This document shows positions 7,901-11,645 of a stretch of DNA of 11,645 bases, in pieces. The notes beneath the pieces are model-generated. The model was given only the letters and a program-made list of their open reading frames with translations, searched no databases and had not been told where the DNA came from. The DNA lies in contig JAADGB010000126.1 of assembly GCA_013152575.1 (NCBI GenBank), positions 1 to 11,645 of the forward strand, in the 5' to 3' direction. Made by a program: the position numbers and the translations under genes. How positions within the stretch are numbered: position 1 is the stretch's first letter; each line of letters begins with the position of its first letter. Origin of the DNA: Thermoproteota archaeon. GTDB lineage: Archaea; Thermoproteota; Thermoprotei_A; Sulfolobales; Acidilobaceae.

Positions 7901-9149
7901 CGTATATTGAGTTGACGTCGTCGAATAGTAGGACGTCTGAAGCGTTTGTCGCATTGTATACCTTTACATAGTCTATGAACCATCCATCGATGTCATAGTG
8001 GGACAGGAATAGTGTACCGTTTGCGTTGAAGAATGCCCAGTAGTCGTAGATGAAGGAGATATACATTGAGCTAGCATTGACTGGCACAGCTACTGTGAAA
8101 GTGTCTACTACTGGCGTTGTCTGGTTCTTTCCAGTATAGTTAGCTAGCAGCATCCATGGACCGTTATCGAACTTGATGTAGATGTATGCACCCGCTGCAA
8201 GGATAACATTGTATATGTTGTATAGTGTCTCATCCCATAGTATGTAGAGGTGCCTCACATCTATTGCTACATTGCTTCCATCGTATCCTGTTACGTTTAC
8301 ATAGTAGGTCAGGTTAGCTAGGTCCTGGTAGTTGAATTGTCCTGTCTCTCCGACTAGGACTGAGTGCCACATTCCGGTTGTCGTGTTGAATATTGATGGA
8401 CTGTTTCCTAGGATCGTTCCGGTTACGTGGGTTCCGTGTCCGTGATCGTCATATGGTGTTGCCGAACCGTTTATGAAGTCTCTCCAGTATGCGGGGTATG
8501 GTATTGCTGGATGTGTTGGGTCTACTCCCGTGTCTAGTACTGCGACTAGGACTCCACTACCGTTGATGCCTGCCGAGAAGTTTAGATAGTCGGTTCCTAG
8601 CATGACTGTGGTATCCCACATGGCTGGCTGGGCTATCCTGTCTAGGTATACCTTCTTGACGTCGGGTAGTGATGCTAGTTCTTTTCCAACCTTACCAACG
8701 ACCGCCGGGTCTGCTGGTACTGCTACTAGTACTGCGTTGATCTCTGGCCATTTCTTGACTATAACGGCATTGTATTCTTTGACTACTCTTTCTAGTAGCC
8801 TAGTGCTACCTAGGTCATTTAATTGGACTATGAGACCTACAGCGTCAAATCCAATGTCTTTGCCTAGAGTGGTTGAGAAGGATGATCTATAGAGTTTGCC
8901 ATACTTACTGGCTAGTTCTGATACGTAGTAGGAGTCGAGTAAAGCTGAATCGATCTTGTCGGGATTAAGATCCGATCCCTGGTATGGCGCTATTGCCGTC
9001 CTCTGCTTTAGGGGGCTAACTTTACTTGTTGTTACTCCAATTGTTGGTTCTTCCTGGAATGCCTGCGTGGCGGGTAGCATTATGCTCGCGATCATTACGG
9101 CTATGAGTAGAAGGCTTAGTATTCTCGATTTCACGTACATCACCCACAT
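4974..9149 (-). CDS. Large secreted, membrane-anchored subtilisin-like serine protease (S8, pyrolysin-like)
   Basis: A 1391-residue extracellular endopeptidase. A signal peptide (about 1-30, hydrophobic 11-26, likely cut after TQA) precedes an I9-like propeptide (about 60-180). The S8 triad is Asp206 (VLDTGVD), His238 (HGTHV) and Ser589 (GTSMATP), with oxyanion Asn510 (AAGNSGP). About 180 extra residues (roughly 251-433) lie between His238 and the HGVAPGA motif at 437-443; they include DGWFIDYVKV, which suggests a jelly-roll-like insert. After the catalytic domain come a beta domain (665-775), a carboxypeptidase-regulatory-like domain (778-840), a Rossmann/GATase-like domain (867-1098), an Ig/FN3-like domain (1100-1205) and a further beta domain. 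A C-terminal transmembrane helix (1367-1387) ends in RKKA. About 40 NxS/T sequons indicate heavy glycosylation at the surface. The start is ATG 9149 or ATG 9140; neither has a well-spaced ribosome site. It is monocistronic and has its own promoter. Confidence 0.92.
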   Translation of the reverse strand: MWVMYVKSRILSLLLIAVMIASIMLPATQAFQEEPTIGVTTSKVSPLKQRTAIAPYQGSDLNPDKIDSALLDSYYVSELASKYGKLYRSSFSTTLGKDIGFDAVGLIVQLNDLGSTRLLERVVKEYNAVIVKKWPEINAVLVAVPADPAVVGKVGKELASLPDVKKVYLDRIAQPAMWDTTVMLGTDYLNFSAGINGSGVLVAVLDTGVDPTHPAIPYPAYWRDFINGSATPYDDHGHGTHVTGTILGNSPSIFNTTTGMWHSVLVGETGQFNYQDLANLTYYVNVTGYDGSNVAIDVRHLYILWDETLYNIYNVILAAGAYIYIKFDNGPWMLLANYTGKNQTTPVVDTFTVAVPVNASSMYISFIYDYWAFFNANGTLFLSHYDIDGWFIDYVKVYNATNASDVLLFDDVNSIYGPLPPYIVNATWWIRTPSKFHGVAPGATLASGKICGLSGCPYSAILNGMEWAYNISADVVSMSIGGPAYYYDITAQMADWLVYNGITVVIAAGNSGPEFYTVESPGISHLAITVGAATKAWTTAYFSSAGPSPVDYYVKPDVSAPGMAVSSSVPLALGIWAPAFPYEAWAGTSMATPHVSGLAALIKSAHPTWTPTMIKSAIISTADWLWPSVYFPYGEDVYRQGAGMIDPIQAVYTTVIPYPANVFLGTPTKEIDTNTSAAIYVKNVGPTPVNLTVIDVDLYWTSANFSNLQYQDWSQQVLSPLVNQSFIIANGSTGYVPLFIDLTNLSMPAGAYGGYIEFATNTSGIIKVIFGFTLLAPVWLNGTVVDFDTKKPVEGANVSVWDPYLTTLYAWNITGPDGKFSFKVPGNSTVRLVVDANTTVYYLYMSYPIDTDNGVVYKVRLKERLAPGTILIVPDVEASPNVTASVNAFKSAAEDLGFNVYVWNGAKLGTIYGPVLSGDFIAVVYLAGGYYFPVTDAADYTALIVYSWFFPGLIVLSGGDIGWWHDSDTLMTDVAHAVFTNDLWPGYYNITLLKNKLTATLFGPYAYLWFENAPTGTPLGNITIYYIPGYWPDEVTPVNNGTYAAVWGHNTSVASIVAYYGNGTEAAKSVYFSFDFEELPPSIQYEFAKRVFAFAFDYMPPTVSTDKIQVTFNGDMIIVNATNAFSDDTEVAFYLLKIYNTTGPILPLALPWAPAFYADGSYDGVFYVNATAAGLMSGVPYNFEVTGVDLTGLETSDNITVMYYPYTTGGGALFYTSSSVDVPGVAWGASISVNLTSPALVQLVAFPDNVTYQAVLGVPLPGNLSMYNLYMDLYANETVPGALSQVTVTITLNNNLVRVNTAKLYWWNGVTWLPVSNYTIDPTTGKVTIIVTPTTSPSIADLGGTPIILTATPKLIGGSLAVDSGSSTAIIAMAIALLAAIGGVLFLRKKA

Positions 9150-9337
9150 TGTTTAGATACTTGTCTGTTATTCGTAATATTGTAGTATTAGGTATTTAAC
9201 TCTCTCTACTGATTAGATTAGATATTAATTAGTAATATTTAATATTATGACGAAATAATTTTCAACAGATAACGTTTCGGGAAAGGAAGCCTCGAATAAC
9301 CCGGTGATCCTCATCGTCCATAAAGACTCAGAGTCAG
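9150..9337 (-). promoter_or_regulatory. Protease promoter and upstream AT-rich region
   Basis: A 188-nt gap between the 97-residue protein and the protease. Bases 9165-9265 are strikingly AT-rich. Minus-strand TATA candidates are GTTAAATACC (9191-9200), giving a leader of about 20-30 nt, and CAATATTAC (about 9175-9183), which would give a nearly leaderless message at ATG 9149. Further upstream are TAATATTTAATATTA (9233-9247), a 15-nt palindrome, and a GATTAGATTAGA tandem (9211-9222). GACTCAGAGTC (9325-9335) is a short palindrome just after the upstream gene's stop. I see no gene or RNA in the gap. Which box is used cannot be settled by eye. Confidence 0.45.
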
Positions 9338-9631
9338 CTAGGTCTTCATCGGCTTCTCATTCTTCTCTGTTTTAGGATAAATGGCATATATTTTAGTTAT
9401 CAAACCCTCTCCCTCCTGGCACTCGACCTTCTTACCAACATAATCGCCTTCCTTGTATTCCCGCCTAGTCTCCTTCTCACCACACCTCACAACTGTATAA
9501 ACCTTCTTCTTAGTAGGCATTTGGAGCCTTTTCAGCTCCTTAGTCTGCTGTAGCGCTAATGCTATGGCGAGGCCAATGAATATCAATAGGAGGATTGACT
9601 GCATCCACTCAGGGAACAGGCTAGTCGCCAT
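9338..9631 (-). CDS. Small single-pass membrane protein, unknown function, paired with DUF1512-like gene
   Basis: I do not recognise the family. The 97 residues begin with a transmembrane helix (about 10-28) followed by a Lys/Arg-rich segment (31-43), so the C-terminal part should face the cytoplasm. The tail (44-86) alternates hydrophobic and charged residues as in a small beta domain, contains two cysteines (C50 and C71), and ends in a Lys/Glu-rich stretch. The ATG is preceded by GAGGTGAT about 3-5 nt upstream, and the gene starts 11 nt after the DUF1512-like stop, so the two are surely cotranscribed. Both partners carry an N-terminal helix with the same predicted orientation, which suggests a shared membrane complex. 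That role is inference. The reading frame and start are well supported. Confidence 0.75.
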   Translation of the reverse strand: MATSLFPEWMQSILLLIFIGLAIALALQQTKELKRLQMPTKKKVYTVVRCGEKETRREYKEGDYVGKKVECQEGEGLITKIYAIYPKTEKNEKPMKT

Positions 9632-9642
9632 ATCCTATCACC

Positions 9643-10770
9643 TCACATCACTCCAATAGTGTTTCCAACACCGATTACTACGACGCTATCACCCTCCTTG
9701 GTTTCACCCGTTATGATCTCCTTAACCCGATCCACTGCCTTGTCAACTGCATCAGCGATCTCCTTCTTGATTGCCTGTATTGCTTCCTCCATACCCATCT
9801 TCACTATAACCGCCCTCAGTGGAATGTTATAGTGAGCTGCAATCCTCTCGAAGCTAATCTTCTCGGGCCCTGGATCCCCTATCGCTGCTCCAACACCATC
9901 CGCAATACTACCCGTCTCCTCTCCCTCAAGCTTCAATGCCGCGTCAACGGTTATGATTAGGCTCGGCTTCTCTCCATTCTTGACGAGCTCCTCAATCAAC
10001 TTGGCAGTCGCCACACCAGGCTTGCCAACATTGGAGCCGGGTCCCTTCGCCTTAATGACATAGACTTTCCTATTCTCCACCTCGCTCACTGCATATACTG
10101 TATCCTCATCTATCTCCTTCCACTCAGCATCGAATCCAGCTAGTCTAACCGCCACCATCGGGCCTGCAGAGTCTCCTATAGGTGTCCCCATAATGAAGTC
10201 GTCGAGGGCCTTCCTGTACATGTCAGCTATCTTTATTATCTGGGGCATTATCAGCTGGAGCTGCATTATCAGGATCCAGTTCTTCGTCTTCTCACCCATG
10301 ATTAGGAGGTGCCTCACATACTTGTAGATGAATGTGAGTGCAGCGGCTATCTCGCTAGCAGTCTCCGCCCTACTCCTAGTGTATTCGTCTGCCTCAGGCA
10401 TAGCTTTCTCGAATTCTTCCTTGAATCTCCTCCTCCTAACATCGAGCAGGTGCTGAAGCCTCCTAATGATGTCAGTGGGCTCTAGCTGGACGGGTGAAAT
10501 TACGAAGAAGTCCGTTATCCTGTCGAGGAGCTTCTTAGCGTCTCTAGCCTTGTTCTTGTTCATGAAGTCAAGCGTCTTCTTCCGAGCCTCGACGGCCATC
10601 GAGTCGATGAGGGTTAGTTTAGCCTTAATGTCCCTGCTCCAGACGTATACTTGGAATCTCTGGTTGACTCCGAGGAAGAGGAGTACGAATATGAGTAGGA
10701 AGAGTAACTGGCTTATCGCGCTTATCCAGTCGGCGAGGTTCGAAGCAGCCACCAACCTATTGCAACCCAA
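9643..10770 (-). CDS. DUF1512-like archaeal membrane protein with peptidase-fold-like C-terminal half
   Basis: This 375-residue protein fits DUF1512, an archaeal family of about this size with no known function, assigned from memory. An N-terminal transmembrane helix (17-35) is followed by basic WSRDIKAK, placing the rest in the cytoplasm. Residues 50-190 are helical and charged, with RRRRF at 112-116. From 190 on the protein is alpha/beta: MGTPIGDSAGPMVA (194-207), KGPGSNVGKPG (242-252), ITVDAAL (273-279), AIGDPGPE (296-303), NIPLRAVIVKMG (315-326), and a final VVVIGVGN (363-370). The order of GD..GP, VDA and G..PG motifs resembles GPR, HybD and YyaC peptidase-like proteins. The start is TTG at 10770, which a TATA-like box 27 nt upstream would make leaderless; GTG at 10752 is the alternative. 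It is cotranscribed with the small gene downstream. Confidence 0.8.
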   Translation of the reverse strand: MGCNRLVAASNLADWISAISQLLFLLIFVLLFLGVNQRFQVYVWSRDIKAKLTLIDSMAVEARKKTLDFMNKNKARDAKKLLDRITDFFVISPVQLEPTDIIRRLQHLLDVRRRRFKEEFEKAMPEADEYTRSRAETASEIAAALTFIYKYVRHLLIMGEKTKNWILIMQLQLIMPQIIKIADMYRKALDDFIMGTPIGDSAGPMVAVRLAGFDAEWKEIDEDTVYAVSEVENRKVYVIKAKGPGSNVGKPGVATAKLIEELVKNGEKPSLIITVDAALKLEGEETGSIADGVGAAIGDPGPEKISFERIAAHYNIPLRAVIVKMGMEEAIQAIKKEIADAVDKAVDRVKEIITGETKEGDSVVVIGVGNTIGVM

Positions 10771-10792
10771 TCCTGGGTTTGAACTCTTTGGA

Positions 10793-10802
10793 GCTTAAAT
10801 CT
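10793..10802 (-). promoter_or_regulatory. TATA-like box of the DUF1512-like operon
   Basis: AGATTTAAGC on the minus strand is centred about 27 nt upstream of the TTG at 10770, the normal archaeal TATA-to-start-site distance. This would make the message leaderless, which fits the absence of a well-spaced ribosome site before that TTG. Confidence 0.45.
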
Positions 10803-10828
10803 TAGAATGTAGTATCCCAGAGCCCCCA

Positions 10829-10846
10829 GCATACTCGAGGCATACT
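10829..10846. repeat. Direct repeat GCATACT-CGAG-GCATACT
   Basis: Two identical 7-mers are separated by 4 nt, giving an 11-bp repeat period, about one helical turn. They lie about 30-50 bp upstream of the TATA-like box of the DUF1512-like operon and 12-29 bp beyond that box's side of the methionine aminopeptidase end. The layout suits a transcription-factor site bound on one face of DNA, but chance cannot be excluded for so short a repeat. Confidence 0.5.
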
Positions 10847-10857
10847 ATTGCCTTGAA

Positions 10858-11645
10858 CTATCCACATTCTGGGCAGGTCGTGACCACTACTCTATCCTTT
10901 AATATAAGGAAAGTATGCTCGAACTGCGACACCAGCCCCTTCGATACCTCCACAAGTATAGGGTACGCGTGTAGCACCCCTTTCGCCGTGAGGCTACGTA
11001 TGGTCTCTTGTACTACTTGCTTGTCGAATTTCGAGGTTAGCCATCTCGGCGTGAAGGGCTGAGTCTTATACTCTTCAATGATATAGTTTAGGACTTCCTC
11101 CTCCTGCTCAGTTAACCCGTACCGGCCCCTCCTACCCGTGTAGGAGTATATGTTGACCACCCCGCCATCCCTTACTAGTCCTCTGCCGTTTGTGGCGAAT
11201 GGCTCTATAGCGACTAGGGTCCCTGGTCTTAGTCTCTTGTGGAATGAAGTCCTATCCGCATAGTTGGGTATCTGTGTTCCTGCGTGGATGAGCCACCTGC
11301 CTATGGTGTGGCCTGTTAGGTTCTTTATGGGCTTGTATCCATGCTTCTTTATAGTGTTCTCAATGGTCTTACCAATATCGTAGATTCTCACATTCGGCTT
11401 CATTATCTTGACAACCTGGTCTAGGGCTGCCCTAGCAGCTTCCAATAGTTTCTCGTTGACTCCCGACAAATCCACGGTAACCGCTGTGTCTGCAATGTAG
11501 CCATCGAGGGAGACCCCTATATCCACCTTAACCACTTCAATCCCAGTCAACCGGACGTCGTCATCTATACCAGGCGTGTAGTGGGCAGCCACCTCATTCA
11601 CACTAAAATTGCATGGGAATGCCGGCTTCGCCCCGAGCTCTACAA
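10858..11645 (-). CDS. map: Methionine aminopeptidase, type II (archaeal), 5' end outside window
   Basis: The last 261 residues of a cytoplasmic enzyme that removes the initiator Met from new proteins; about 35-45 N-terminal residues are missing at the right edge. The dinuclear metal ligands are all visible (numbering from the first full codon at 11643): Asp41 and Asp52 in VDIGVSLDGYIADTAVT, His112 in TGHTIG, Glu147 in AIEPFAT and Glu242 in QFEHT; the substrate-side His21 lies in AAHYTP. The winged-helix-like insertion (about 174-226) marks it as type II. An apparent GTG start at 11601 is not real, because the frame stays open to the edge with the family's PAFP segment. The C terminus ends in TTCPECG, a short Cys-x2-Cys tail not usual for the family. 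It lies 87 nt upstream of the DUF1512-like operon, same strand. Confidence 0.95.
   Translation of the reverse strand, partial: VELGAKPAFPCNFSVNEVAAHYTPGIDDDVRLTGIEVVKVDIGVSLDGYIADTAVTVDLSGVNEKLLEAARAALDQVVKIMKPNVRIYDIGKTIENTIKKHGYKPIKNLTGHTIGRWLIHAGTQIPNYADRTSFHKRLRPGTLVAIEPFATNGRGLVRDGGVVNIYSYTGRRGRYGLTEQEEEVLNYIIEEYKTQPFTPRWLTSKFDKQVVQETIRSLTAKGVLHAYPILVEVSKGLVSQFEHTFLILKDRVVVTTCPECG

Larger units (their letters stand above)
10771..10857 (-). promoter_or_regulatory. Intergenic region upstream of the DUF1512-like operon
   Basis: These 87 nt hold a TATA-like box and a direct repeat, each listed separately, plus a G-rich minus-strand stretch, CTGGGGGCTCTGGG (10816-10829), between them. No open frame or RNA gene is evident. 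No clear T-rich terminator follows the methionine aminopeptidase stop, so some read-through into the DUF1512-like operon is possible. Confidence 0.4.

Noticed and set aside
9325..9335. The palindrome GACTCAGAGTC after the 97-residue gene as a hairpin terminator.
   Set aside because: A 5-bp stem with a 1-nt loop cannot form a stable hairpin and no clear T-run follows on the minus strand.
9298..9350. A possible C/D-box small RNA on the minus strand (GATGA, CTGA, GATGA in order).
   Set aside because: The boxes lack the full RTGATGA form, the last D box is missing, and part lies within the coding end of the 97-residue gene.
10771..10790. A tRNA T-arm-like string (GTTCAAACCC on the minus strand).
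   Set aside because: The flanking bases do not form a 5-bp stem and no anticodon or acceptor arm can be placed nearby.
1..11645. CRISPR arrays, insertion sequences, prophage or toxin-antitoxin genes.
   Set aside because: No regularly spaced repeats, transposase-like frames, terminal inverted repeats or small toxin pairs were seen; genes fill almost the entire window.

Overview
The window reads as a gene-dense stretch of a hyperthermophilic crenarchaeal chromosome, most likely Desulfurococcales-like; genus is not resolvable from sequence alone. Pointers are a four-subunit 2-oxoacid:ferredoxin oxidoreductase in G-D-A-B order, an archaeal type II methionine aminopeptidase, an MOFRL-type glycerate kinase, a DUF1512-like protein, a very large secreted subtilase with about 40 N-glycosylation sequons, heavy use of AGA/AGG and ATA codons, AT-rich archaeal-type promoters and several TTG starts. 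No stretch longer than 300 bases lacks a gene, and I see no tRNA, rRNA, insertion sequence or CRISPR array.

Layout. Bases 1-3544 (minus strand) hold one tight operon: porG, porD, porA and porB, followed after 60 nt by the first 133 codons of an aspartate/glutamate racemase-family gene that runs off the left edge. A 111-nt divergent promoter region (3545-3655) separates it from the only plus-strand gene, a 2-glycerate kinase (3656-4966). That gene converges, with a 7-nt gap, on a 1391-residue cell-surface serine protease (4974-9149, minus). After a 188-nt AT-rich promoter gap come two minus-strand membrane-protein genes 11 nt apart: a DUF1512-like protein (9643-10770) and a 97-residue single-pass protein (9338-9631). 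An 87-nt promoter gap precedes a methionine aminopeptidase gene (10858 to the right edge, 5' end missing).

How the genes fit together. The por products oxidise pyruvate or another 2-oxoacid to acyl-CoA with reduction of ferredoxin. Glycerate kinase feeds 2-phosphoglycerate into lower glycolysis from the archaeal Entner-Doudoroff route, so the divergent pair may sit on one central-carbon theme. The protease is probably anchored on the cell surface and would supply peptides, which fits a peptide-fermenting lifestyle; that link is inference.

Most of the window is ordinary. The items most worth a second look are: (i) the DUF1512-like protein, whose C-terminal half carries motifs resembling the GPR/HybD/YyaC peptidase-like fold, paired with a small membrane protein; (ii) a racemase homologue in which the usual first catalytic Cys is Ala; (iii) a roughly 180-residue beta-rich insert inside the protease catalytic domain; and (iv) an abrupt codon-usage change in the last ~280 bp of glycerate kinase that matches the base skew of the converging protease gene.
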